A stretch of 64,000 nt of DNA. Source: Galeruca laticollis. Taxonomy: Eukaryota > Arthropoda > Insecta > Coleoptera > Chrysomelidae. The translations under genes and the position numbers were made by a program. Where the stretch lies: assembly GCA_963921935.1 (NCBI GenBank), contig OY998178.1, positions 198,804,862 to 198,868,861 of the forward strand, written 5' to 3'. Below are positions 45,420 to 56,639 of this stretch, piece after piece. The notes beneath the pieces are model-generated. The model was given only the letters and a program-made list of their open reading frames with translations. It was not told where the DNA came from and made no database searches. Each line of letters starts with the position of its first letter. Position 1 is the stretch's first letter.

Positions 45420-45960
45420 AACCGAAAAAACATCAAGGAATGAAATTATTTTGAATAGCATAAGACGAAAAAAAGTGCATGAATTTTAGTTTAGAAGGGA
45501 AATCCCGACATTGGATAATATTGTAGCATCCATAGTGGAGGACCAAGACATGCCAAACATTAGTTGAAGTAAATTACGGACTACAATGAAGGAATTCCGT
45601 ACTAGTTGAAAGGGACGAAATTGTCTTCTGAACAAGAGGTTACCTACGAAAACTTAAAACCTTCGGCGTATTATTTATCTTGATGAAACTTGGATAAATC
45701 AAGGATATATTAAAAATTATGGGCCGACAAGAACATCACTAATGCTTGCCAAGCATTTTTGGAAGGATATGCTACAGGAATACGGGCACCTCCTGGCAAA
45801 GGGAAAATATTAATAATCACACATAATTGCTTCCACCTTTCATATCCAAATGAACAGATGATTAACACGAGGACATGAATGCCGATGTCTTCGAAGAATA
45901 CTTCGTGCAGATGATCCAAGGAACCCAAAATCTATTATTATCGAGCTGTTAACAGGTAAA
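45420..45960 (+). pseudogene. DD82E transposase, copy 4, heavily decayed
   Basis: Pieces of the same transposase in shifting frames: KGNPDIG, YYLDETWINQGY with the first Asp context, WADKNITNACQAFLEG, APPGKGKILIITHN, and a scrap of the DVFEE region. The catalytic second half is absent. The oldest of the four copies by eye. Confidence 0.7.
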
Positions 45961-46356
45961 TTAGGGGTTAAGGGCATATAAGGGTTCGTGTTTTACACGC
46001 AAAAGACAGGAAAACCTATTCAGATTCTGATAAAAATGTATTTTCACTCTCCAAGCATCTTAAGGGATTATAGTTAGGTCGGGTTTGATTTATCATATCA
46101 GTGTTTTAAAATATAGACTATGACTATAGCCTAGATATGGCAATTTTCTATTTTTAATTTTTTGTTTTTTACCTAAACTTTACTTGTAATTTTACCACTA
46201 AGCTTAATTTTGTATATACATCAATTGTTCAAGCTGTACGTAATTTTTTCCATTGAAAGTATTTAAAAACCTAATTTAATTTATACGTTAAAAACATAAT
46301 ATTATTTCATGTATTTTACAAAGTATTAGGTGATTCCATATAAAATGGGTTGTGTG
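45961..46356. other. No recognisable gene
   Basis: AT-rich; nothing supported. Confidence 0.35.
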
Positions 46357-46358
46357 TA

Positions 46359-49055
46359 TACAGGGTGTTTGAAATGACACTTAAAATTGGACAAGATGAT
46401 ATAGGGATTGAGGGGTCCATCCCATTTACTTTTCGAAATACAGGGTGTTAAAGTTATGAAAAATATAATGTTTTAATTTGGTAACTTTAAAATGGATGAA
46501 TATATTAATCTGACATTTGGCAGGTTGTTTTTAAATGTAAAAGGGCATATTTTGATGGAAAAACATGTTTCAATTCTTGATCCAGTGGCGTACATTTGGA
46601 AGAATATGTCACCTTTCCCCTCCCATTTTTTACGCCACTGGCATTTGAAGCTAATTTTATTTGATTTTGTATTCTTCACGTGAAAAACGCATAACCTTTA
46701 CATATCAACAAATTTGTAGTTTTCAAGATATTTAATGTTTTTATGGTCTGCAAGATCACTTTTAAATAAAAAAAATAAAAAGGTATTTTTCTTGAATGTT
46801 TTTTAATAACTACCAAACTACTAATGGTTAGAATCTGTAACAGGAACTAATTTGTGAAACAGCAATGCATATAAAACATTGAGAGAGGATTGTTGAAAAT
46901 ACTTTTCCAAACTTGTTATTTTATTAACAAAAGTATTAATGACAATAAAAAAGAAGATAATTACAAAGTTAAATAATATCCCATTCAAACATAATTTTTA
47001 ACTAAGCAGCCAACAAATTAGAAAAGATGTTCAAAATTTTGTCCATTTACATTTACACATAAGCTGCAACGTTTTCTCATTGAAAATCGCATACCTTGGA
47101 AATACTGGCGATTGCCGGAAATAATTTCTGTAGCTGCATGGATTCTTGCTATCGGTTCCACCTCCGTTTCTACTATTGTATCGTAGACTAGGGACTTCAT
47201 GTAATCCCACAGAAAGAAATCGATTGGATTTAAATCCGGTGACCTCGCAGGCCACATATTGGGTCCACCTCGGCCTATCCAGCTGTTTCCGTATTGTTGG
47301 GTTATAAGTTGTCTGGCCGCTAAAGAATAATGTATAGATGCCCCATCGTGCTGAAACCATATTCGCCCTAATATTTAATGGTTCAACGTCGTTTAATAAA
47401 TCAGGCAGCGTTTCTCTCAAAAAATTACAATAAATATTACCATTGAGTTTATTAGGTAATAAATATGGACCCACTATACAATCTCCAATAATGCTTGCCC
47501 ACACGTTAAGCGCGAATTTTTCCTGAAATCCACGTTGTCGAATAACATATGGATTTTCATCATCCCACACGTAGCTTTTCCTTGAATTAAAAATTCCTTC
47601 ACGTGTGAATTTGGCTTCATCAGTAAATAGAACAAATTCGGTAAAATTCCTATTTTCTAAATATTTTTGGGTGTACCAATTGGTAAACTCCACTCTTTGA
47701 GGACAATCTGTTGGTTTTAGGGCCTCAACTTGGCTATACTTATAAGGATACAACTGATGTTCAATTAAAATATTCCACACAGTTGAGTTACTTACATTTA
47801 AAGATTTGCCAATGGTGCGAGTGCTTAAATCGAGTCTATTTTCAATACGGTCTAGAACAGCTTCCTCTAATTGCACAGTTCGTTTTCCACCGCTACCTTG
47901 TAATTTTGAACTGAATAGTCCAAATTCTCGCAATCTCTTGTCAATTTGAGAAAATGTTGTGTGACATGGAAATCTAGGTCGATTTGGATATCTTTCTCTA
48001 TACAAGCGCTCGGAACGTCTACCATTCTTTCTGGCTTCCCCGTATATTAGTTGCATATCAGCCATTTCTTCAAAAGTATAATTCATCATAACAAAAAGTG
48101 TGAACACTGCACAAACCAATTTTAATTAAAAATAATTCATTTTCGTTTTGACGTTAAACAAAATGACATTTACCATTTCATTATTGACATCCATAGCCTA
48201 CTATACGGAGGAGGCACTGATACTAAGAATCCATGCAGTTACAGAAATTATTTCCGGCAATCGCCAGTCTTTCCAAGGTATGCGATTTTCAATGAGAAAA
48301 CGTTGCACATTATTTGTAAATGTAAATGGACAAAATTTTGAACATCTTTTGTAATTTGTTGGCTGCTTAATTAAAAATTATGTTTGAATGGGATATTATT
48401 TAACTTTGTATGTAATTATCATATTTTTTATTGTTATTAATTCTTTTGTTAATAAAATCACAAGTTTGGATAAGTATTTTCAACAATCCTCTCTCAATGT
48501 TTTATATGCATTGCTGTTTCACAAATTAGTTCCTGTTACAGATTCTAACCATTAGTAGTTTGGTAGTTATTAAAAAACATTCAAGAATTTTTTTTTAATT
48601 TTTTTATTAAAAAGTGATCTTGCATACTTCATAAAAACAATAAATATCTTGAAAACTACCATTTTTTTGATATGTAAAGGTTATGCGATTTTCACGTGAA
48701 AACTATTGAGGAATACAAAATCAAATAAAAATAGCTTCAAATGCCAGTGGCGTAAAAAATGGGAGGGGAAAGGTGACATATTCTTCCAAATGTACACCAC
48801 TGGATTAAAAATTGAAACATGTTTTTCCATCAAAATATGCCCTTTTACATTCAAAAACAACCTGCCAAATGTCAGATCAATATATTCATCCATTTTGAAG
48901 TTATCAAATTAAAACATTATATTTTCCATAACTTTAACACCCTGTATTTCTAAAAGTAAATGGGTTGGACCTCTCAATCCCTATATCACCTTGTCCAATT
49001 TTACGAGAGGTATCTACATGCAAACGTTATAAGTGTCATTTGAAAACACCCTGTA
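46359..49055 (-). mobile_element. DD41D mariner-like transposon with about 800-bp TIRs
   Basis: Ends TACAGGGTGTTT / AACACCCTGTA, flanked by TA (46357-46358, 49056-49057). Arms 46359-47148 and 48224-49055 are near-complete reverse complements, and the right arm contains an inverted copy of the last about 45 codons of the transposase. A second TACAGGGTG-type end occurs inside each arm (46439 and 48954). Confidence 0.9.
47018..48089 (-). pseudogene. DD41D transposase, one frameshift
   Basis: Likely start MMNYTFEEMADMQL at 48089. Two HTH segments: one with RFPCHTTFSQIDKRLREFG, the second STRTIGKSLNVSNSTVWNIL. EFVLFTDEAKF has the first catalytic Asp. Near 47375 an indel shifts the frame; the continuation reads WFQHDGASIHYSL (second Asp) and SPDLNPIDFFLWDYMK (third Asp, 41 residues after the second), ending NVNGQNFEHLF at 47018. 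DD41D is the spacing reported for rosa/Visitor-type mariner relatives. Only the one frameshift is evident. Confidence 0.88.
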
Positions 49056-49057
49056 TA

Positions 49058-49899
49058 AGAAACGATATCTTTTCTTTTTGAAATCATTTTTTATTGTAAT
49101 AAACGTTTTAAATGCTATGCTATTGTTTATTTTATATCATGTGATTCTTTTAAGTATTGTATCTACTATAAAAATGTGATGGCATTTAAGACAATTGGCA
49201 ACATGGTTAATAAATACATATGTTTATGAGCATCGTCACGTCGACCTCGCGAACCTCACGTCATCGTCGTCGTCGGCTCCTGCATGTGGCTTCCAGATGT
49301 TTCAGGTAATAAATGCCCCTTTTTTAAAAAGCACCTGGTCGTCTTCTACTGCATTCATGTTTATTCGGTGCTCCTCAGAGTATCATGTGACGTATAGTAT
49401 ACATACCTCACCTTCAAACTTTTTATTGGATTGTGTTTCGTAAATATTATGAATAACCTGAAAGCGTGATGTAATGAAGTTTTTCTTTTTAACGACAGAA
49501 TTAGTAGATTGCTTGTCGTTCTTGCTAATACTTAGTTGTAGTTTTTATACATATTTTATTTTTATATGAACTGCTCCTCCTATATAGAGCTCTGCTTTTG
49601 CTTAAAGAAAGTCTAATTTGTATACAAATAAATGATCTTGATTATTCAAAGCTAACCGAATTTGTGCCTTATAATAGTGATGCTTTAGGTGAAATGGCTC
49701 AATTACGAGAATAGTGAAATGATCACATATAAAATGTTTATACTAGATTTTCCTTACTACTACATTCAATTTTGTTTTAAAATGAAAAACAAGATATTAT
49801 GCAGTTTAAATTAAATGAAAAACACATTTTATAGCAAAATAATATTTACTTCGACATGCTAGTAAAAAAGTATAGAGATGGGCGTATTTTTCTCAATGT
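49058..49899. other. No recognisable gene
   Basis: AT-rich; contains a CG-rich cgtcacgtcgacctcg stretch near 49227 and a cgtcatcgtcgtcgtcgg run near 49260. No gene supported. Confidence 0.35.
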
Positions 49900-50475
49900 T
49901 TTTATTCGAAGAGAATTACAATTCAATATTGTCTCTCTCAAAATAATTTCCTTGGAAAGTCACAAAGCGTTGGATACGGTTCTTCCAATCCTCGTAGTAG
50001 TGTCGTAACTCCGGAAAAGCCTCCAGCGTGTTGATAACAACAGTTTGAATGTTTTAGAGTTTCCTTGAGGAAAAAGTCACAAGGACTCAAGTCAGGCGAA
50101 TAAGGAGGCTGAAGAGCCGCAGAAATGTTTTTACTAGGTTATTGATTTATTGAAAGTGCTGTAGGTACCTATGTCGCATTATCCCGTCGAGTTGCTCTTG
50201 ATGTATGGTCTCACACGAATGACACTTATTCGAAGTTTTTCATCTGAACGCACAAGAGCCCGGATTCAGTCTTATTTTCTTGAAGATGACGGTATTCCGT
50301 TTCATGGTACATCTTCGATCTCTCTTCCTTCTGAAAAAACATTAAACCACCGAAAAACCTGAGCCCTTTGACAAAACACTGTCTCCGTAGGCATGCTGAA
50401 GTTTCGCAAAAGTTTCCGTTGCACTGTGCCCAAGTCTGAATCAAAACCTGATTAATGGACATGCTCGAAACTCAT
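49900..50475 (-). pseudogene. Mariner transposase relic with internal deletion
   Basis: The minus strand first shows the N-terminal HTH region (FRLGHSATETFAKLQHAYGD, then a decayed EGRxxxxDxPRxGRPS segment) at about 50470-50250. It then jumps to LQPPYSPDLSPCDFFL near 50110, which holds the third catalytic Asp, and ends with a degenerate C-terminus at 49900-50000. The first two Asp residues are deleted. Mariner (mos-like) is the best assignment. Confidence 0.75.
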
Positions 50476-50785
50476 TTTTAAAACACGGTAGAAACAACTG
50501 TTTCACAGAAAAATCTCTACGAAGAAAAAAGGTACCCAGACTTATTTGACAGTTCTTGACGAAGCTGGATTGATCCCGTGATTTTCAAATCGTCTCAGCA
50601 ATATCCACAGGTGTTTGCCTTCATTGTTTCTATAAGAAGCAAAGAAATGAAATTTTGTAGGATAAGCGACCGAAGTGGAAACCAAAGAGAAAGAGTGTGT
50701 CCTAAAAAAAGAAATAACAAGAAGAGAAAAGGGGAAAGGAAGGAATAAAAAAAACAAATGGTCTGAAATAAACCAAACTATAAAT
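50476..50785. other. No recognisable gene
   Basis: Purine-rich on one strand (aagagaaaaggggaaagg near 50723); nothing else. Confidence 0.35.
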
Positions 50786-52720
50786 TTTTACTTTTCCGCC
50801 CAACCAATCTATATGCGAGAAAAGTATTGGTTTACCCCAAAAAAAGTTGGAATTTTGGAAAACAAATTTTTACGTTTTCCACCAAGAACAACACGAAAAA
50901 AAATCCTGTGTGTATGTCGTCATCGGCCACTTTTCGTAACATGGTCTTGTTAGCACGATACAGCCTCCGGAGTGCAACAAGTCACCAATTTTATGATTGA
51001 CTATTGTTCAGGGCATATCACAGATAAACCCTATTGATTTTCAGCTCACCAGATCCAGTACAACGGGTGCTATGGTACTAGAAGTACGAAATTTTATCAT
51101 TTTTGGAGAAATTTGTTTGTTAGCATGCTACAGCCTCCGGAGTGCAACAAATCACCAATTTTATGATTGAATATTGTTCAGGACATATCACAGATGAACC
51201 CTATTGATTTTGAGCTCACCAGATCCAGTACAACGGGAGCTATGGTACTAGAAGTAGGAAATTTTATAATTTTTGGAGAAATTTAAGTTTGTTAGCACGA
51301 TACAGCCTCCGGAATGCAACAAGTTACCAATTTTATGATTGCATATTGTTTAGGACATATCACAGATAATTTTAAGCTCACCAGATCCAGTACAACGGGT
51401 GCATGGTACTTGAAGTACTATATTTTTGGAGAAATATCAATTTGTTAGCACGATACAGCCTCCGGAGTGTATACAAATGACCATTTGTATGATTGCATAT
51501 TGTTCAAGGCATCTAATAGATGAACCTTATTGATTTTCAGCTCCCTAGTGGCAGTAAAACGAGTGCTATGGTATTTGAAGTACTATATTTTTGTCAGTTT
51601 GGGAAAAATTTAATTGAATTTTCAGATTGTTAGCACAATACAGTCTCCGAAGTATATACAAGTGACCATTTTTATGATTGGATATTGTTGAGGGTATTAA
51701 ATAGATGAACCAATATTGATTTTCAGGTCACTGGAGTACATCGGGTGCTATAGCACTGGAAGGGCCACATTTTTGGTCATTTTATAGGAATTTTCGGGTT
51801 GTTAGCACGATACAGCCTCCGGAGTATATATAAGTGACCAATATTATAATTGTATATTCTTAAGTGTGAGTCACAGATGAACCGTATTAATTTTCAGCTC
51901 ACTAGAGCGAGTACAACGGGTCCTATAATTCCAGATACACTATTACTTTTCCGCCAAACCTATCTAATATGCGAGAAAAGTATTGGTTTACCCCAAAAAA
52001 AGTTGGAAATTTGAAATTTATTTTGGAGTTATTTTTACCCAAAACAAAGGGTTTTAGAAAAAAAATCCTGTGTGTATGTCGTCGTCGTCGTTGGCCACTT
52101 TTCGTTACATGTCTTGTTAGCACGATACAGCCTCGGGAGTGCAACAAGTCACCAATTTTATGATTGAATATTGTTAAGGACATGTCACAGATGAACCCTA
52201 TTAATTTTCAGCTCACCAGAGCCAGCACAACGGGTGCTATGGTACTAGAAGTACGACATTTTAGTCATTTTTTGAGAAATTTCAGTTTGTTAGCACGATA
52301 CCGCCTCCGGAGTATATACAAGTGACCAATTTTATGATTGGATATTATTCAGAGCGTCTCAAAGATGAATCCCATTGATATTCAGCTCACTAAAGCCAGT
52401 ACACCGGGTTCTATGGTACTTAAAGTACCAAATTTTTGTCATTTTTGGAGTATTTTCAGTTTGTTAGCAAGATACAGCCTCCAGAATGTATACAAGTAAC
52501 CAATTTTATGATTGAATATTGTTCAAGGTGTCTCACAGATGTACCCTATTGATTTTCAGCTAACTAGAGCGAGTACAGCGGTTCCTATAAATCCAGATAT
52601 ATTACATTTTTGGTTATTTTTGGACAAATTTCGGTTTGTTAGCACGATACATCCCTCGACGTGTATACAAGTAACAATTTTATCATAGAATATTATTCAG
52701 GGCCACAGATGCGGATAAGC
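50786..52720. repeat. Complex satellite, about 173-bp monomers in two blocks each with a leader
   Basis: Monomers start near gttagcacgatacagcctcc, with tagca anchors at 50951, 51121, 51293, 51446, 51631, 51803, then 52118, 52291, 52465, 52640 (spacing about 153-185). Each has accaattttatgattg, tattgattttcagctcac, agtacaacgggtgctatgg. Before each block is a related 155-bp leader (50790-50945 and 51943-52115) with gagaaaagtattggtttacc and atcctgtgtgtatgtcgtc. So it is leader + 6 monomers, leader + 4 monomers: a higher-order duplication. No ORF. Confidence 0.88.
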
Positions 52721-53190
52721 TAGTTTTAATCTTTAAAACCGTTTATTTTTATTGACTTCCAATAAAGTCTGCTAAATAGGGGATAGTTATTCACGAATCA
52801 AACTCGCAAAAATATGCGTAGTCAGTACTTCTCGAACCAAAAGAAAAGATAGAAAAAATTTCACAAAAAGGTGATCTTCAGTCGATCCGTTATTTGTAAA
52901 GTCCTGGATTCAAGTAGAATCACGGAATTTAAAGTTCTTCAAAGCAGGAATAGAGCTGTCATCAATATCTTTGAAACTGACAACTCACAACAAACGGTTC
53001 TATTTACATGACTCCTTTATATTTCAATCGGCCCTAATTTTTTATTTCAGTTTTTAGGCCAATATTCCAACTGAGAAGTTATTTAATAATTTCAAGAATA
53101 TGTGTATTGTTTAGTTTGTTTTTTGTATACTTCTTGGAACCAAAAATATACCTTGAGATAAATTATGCCTGATTTTTTCCAAAACATATG
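52721..53190. other. No recognisable gene
   Basis: Unique-looking AT-rich spacer. Confidence 0.35.
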
Positions 53191-53668
53191 TAGGGGAGAC
53201 CGGTATCAATTATAACAGATGTCAAATGTAACAAAGGCCATGGTTGCGCCATCTCTTAAATTTAAAGCGAAACAACTGCAGTTTAAGGTACCGCGCGATC
53301 TGTAAAGTATTTTACAGAAGCATTTAGTGCACGTTATTAAGTTATAGTGAATCACATGTGTTTGACCATAAAAGTAAGTACACTGCATAAAAATTTATTC
53401 ACTATCACGTCAGTAACTGTAGGTGTAATCACAATTTCGATATTGCTACTGAATTTTATTCGCTTTTTGATTATTAGTTTTCTCTTAAAACACATTAAAT
53501 TAAGTTAGGTTATAATATTAAAATATTGCAGTGAAGGTGAAAACGTTACTGGGTGTCAGTTGTGACATACTCAGTGGGTGTCGATTGTACCATGTTACAA
53601 TCGACACCAGGTCTAATATATTTCCTTTTGTGCACAAAGTTTGTGATGTTTTCTTTGCAGGTTCATTT

Positions 53669-54375
53669 CTTACAAGAATATGGTTAAACCACGCGAAAGA
53701 AAAACCAGCTGGAGGTTTATGAAGCGGTAGAAAATACGGTTATTAATGAAAACATGTCTGTACGAGCAGTAGCCGCACAATATGGAATGTGTCATGTCTC
53801 ACTAAACCGCCTTGTCAATGCAGTAAGGGTAAATCGTCAGCCAGTAGTTGGGTACCACCCACAATACAGGATTTTGTCAAATGAACAAGATCGACAGTTG
53901 GGAGAGTATATTGAAAGAGCCGCTAAACTTTATTTTGGTTTATCTACAAAAGAACTGAGAAAACTAGCGTTTCAATTTGCCCGTGCAAATAACTGCAAAG
54001 TTCCAGAAAATAGGACTGACCTGGAAATGGCTAGTGAAGACTGGCTGACAACTTTTCTGAAGCGTAATTCCCATATATCAATTAGGACACCACAATCTAC
54101 TAGTCTTGCTAGAGCTATGCCTTTTAACAAAGAAAATGTGAGAAATTTTTTTAGCAATTTAGCAAACGTTTTGCACAGATGGCAGTTCGAACCACATAAC
54201 ATATACAATGTAGATGAAACGGGCTTTACTACAGTGCACAAACCAAATAAAATGCTTGCAACGAAAGGAGCCAAGCAAGTTGGACAAATTACTTCGCAAG
54301 AAAGAGGAACTCTTGTAACTGTGTGTTTGGCTGTCAGTGCCCTGTGTTCATATTTCCACTAAGAAAATACAATAG
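53669..54375 (+). pseudogene. Pogo-like transposase, N-terminal half
   Basis: Begins near MVKPRERKTSW; an indel near 53711 leads to VYEAVENTVINENMSVRAVAA, a psq-type HTH. RILSNEQDRQLGEYIERAAKL is the start of the CENP-B-type HTH, with the SEDWLTTFLKRN box. NIYNVDETGF has the first catalytic Asp, followed by a conserved MLATKGAKQVGQ and RGTLVTVCLAVSA. After a small frame change VFIFPLRKYN is seen, then the insertion starts. Confidence 0.88.
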
Positions 54376-55204
54376 TTTGTAAAACAAGTGTCACAATGAC
54401 TCGTTTTGTAGTACGAGTGAAGTTTGCACAACGAACCGCGAAGCGGTGAGTTGTGCAAATCACGAGTACTACAGGAAGTCATTGTGGCACAAGTTTTACA
54501 CAATATTTTTTATAAATCGCATTTATTTAATTATTTAAAAAAAATAGAATTACATATAATCCCTGTTTTTAAACTAGGAGGAGTCGTTTGAATTTAAGTT
54601 GGCAATTCTGTAGATTTCTGATTGGTCAGATCACAGATGGTTTTATTCAGCACTTCTGACTTTTGACATATTATAACCGCATAATTGTGTAAATTGTAAA
54701 CAAACTTTCATTTAAGCAAACAGAGGATGATTATTTGTTTAAAAAAGAGCTTCTTCGTATATGCTCTTGCGATCTATTTATATTATATCATGAACAGAAT
54801 TATTTCTGTAATACATCTTCACGTAGATATCTGGTAATTTATCCCAAAAATCGAACGTTATGTATACCTATATATTGATCCTATACAGTATAAAAATAAA
54901 CAATTGACAAATCATTGATAAATAAACGTTAGTGTACTTTATTCATTAATATTTTTAATATATAAATCATTCTAATTTACCTTTAAGAACTTTTCTTTTA
55001 ATATAATAATTTGCTAACTAGAACAACGCTAGACCATTTTATTTATAATATGTGTCAAGGTTAAAGTCAAATGTCAAATAAAAATATAACTAAATACAAT
55101 AACCAACTGTACACTAAAAATTACTAAAACAGTGTTCAAAGAGCTTCATTGTGACACTGTAAACAATGTTATAATGAAGTCTCTTTTATACGCGAATTAT
55201 AAAA
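54376..55204. mobile_element. Hairpin-ended insertion in the pogo element
   Basis: Interrupts the transposase between VFIFPLRKYN and GGPADSIVTANG. The left end is a long palindrome (54376-54506): gtaaaacaagtgtcacaatg ... gtttgcacaac / gttgtgcaaat ... cattgtggcacaagttttac. The right end (55147-55185) has cttcattgtgacac ... aatgaag, an inverted relative of the left gtgtcacaatg. Interior non-coding. Confidence 0.7.
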
Positions 55205-56220
55205 AGATAATTTTGTTTCAGGCGGGCCTGCGGACTCCATAGTAACTGCCAATGGAAGTGGCTGAATGAGAGTACAGGTTTTCCTAATCTTCATTAAACG
55301 TTTTGCAAAATTCTCGAAGCCCAGCAAAAATAATAGGGTTTTGCTTATTTTGGATTATCACCAATTTCATCTTTATAATATTCCTGTCATCGAATACTGC
55401 CAAAATAACTACATTACGTTGCTGTCTTTTCCCCCTCACGCCTCGCACAAGTTACAACCATTGGATCACAGCGTCATTGGTCTTTTCAAGAGGGGTTATA
55501 ATAGTACAGGGGAATATTGGATGAAGAGCAGTCCTGGAAAACGTATGAGAATTTAAAATATTCCGGGACTATAACTGCTGGCTTTTCTTGTACAGGACTA
55601 TGACCATTTAATCCTGATACCTTTAGCGATTATGACTTTGCTCCCAGCTCTGTAACAGATAGACCGCTGATACCGAGGTTTTCCGGTAACACCGAAGCTG
55701 AGACAATTGCACCAGAGGTTGCATTTCGACAAACCGAATACACTACAAGCTCTGCAGAAGCAGATTTTTGCCAGACTTCTACTTCTATGCCAAATATGGG
55801 ATCCTCATCTCCTCCTACCCAGAAAAAACTGTTTGGACTCCCGAAGACATCCGACCTTTGCCGAAGGCTGATTCCTCACAGCCAAGTAAACCTGCAAGGA
55901 AAAACCCCGATTTTAACGAACACTCCCGAAAAGGAATTTTTAGAAGCATTATTTGGGTAAGAAAAACCTTGGGCGGACAAAAATAAAAATTGTCATTAAA
56001 GAAATAAAAAAAAGCTAAAAATCTAAAAAGAGAGTCAAAGCCGTAGAACATATGTCGTCGTCAAAAGCTGAAGATGACACGCTGTGTTTTGTTTGCTGTG
56101 CTATAAAGAAAGTAAAGAAGATTGGTTACGATGCCTTAGCTGCAAAAAGAGGGCTCATTCTTCATGTGCGGATAAAGGATCCCCTGTAGGTTTGCAAGAA
56201 CTGTGTGTCCGAACATTCTG
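55205..56220 (+). pseudogene. Pogo-like transposase, C-terminal half with zinc-finger tail
   Basis: Continues with GGPADSIVTANGSGW, then FIKRFAKFSKP, VLLILDYHQFHLYN (second Asp; the usual Asn after it is Tyr), SFPPHASHKLQPLDHSVIG (third Asp) and GLFKRGYN. After an indel the frame gives TCGIYPFNPDTFSDYDFAP, then a Ser/Thr/Pro-rich linker with EAETIAPEV, a basic stretch, and a Cys-rich end resembling a PHD-like finger: CFVC, DWLRCLSCKKRAHSSCAD (in shifted frames). Stops near 55556 and in the linker. Such C-terminal fingers occur in insect pogo/Tigger relatives. Confidence 0.82.
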
Positions 56221-56639
56221 AGAACTCAGAATAAAACTATTGTTTTATTACTTTTCTTTTATCTATTGGATCAACTTTATTTTTTCTTTAAATATATTAC
56301 ATGTTTAAGCGTTTTTATTAATTACACATCGTGAGTTTTGTTTGTTTCTCGACCATATTTGTAATGATTTTTGTTTTCTTTAAATCCATACTTAATAAAT
56401 TTGGTTCCCAAAAATCAGGACCGTATTTTTCTAGATTGTAACATTTGGTATTTTTTTCAAAAGATTTGTGTTCTGATAGGAATGGAAAAAAATAAAATTC
56501 AATTTTTGTTACAATTGATACCGGTCTCCCCTATTAATATATTTATTAGGTAATCCGTTTAAAAGTTTGCGGTTATCATAGTTTTTCATTTTATTGTGAC
56601 TACACAAATAACTATTATTGTTATATGTTACATATTTCA

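Larger units (their letters stand above)
53193..56531 (+). mobile_element. Pogo-like transposon, interrupted
   Basis: Ends GGGGAGACCGGTATCAATT and its reverse complement AATTGATACCGGTCTCCCC, about 24-bp TIRs, flanked by TA (53191-53192, 56532-56533). Inside are both halves of a pogo-type DDE_1 transposase separated by an 830-bp insertion at about 54376-55204. Confidence 0.9.

Noticed and set aside
49195..49443. 82-codon open frame with a Ser run
   Set aside because: The Ser run comes from a cgtcgt microsatellite-like stretch; no homology recognised.
50675..50953. 92-codon Lys/Arg-rich open frame
   Set aside because: Extends into the satellite leader and is not conserved in the second leader copy.
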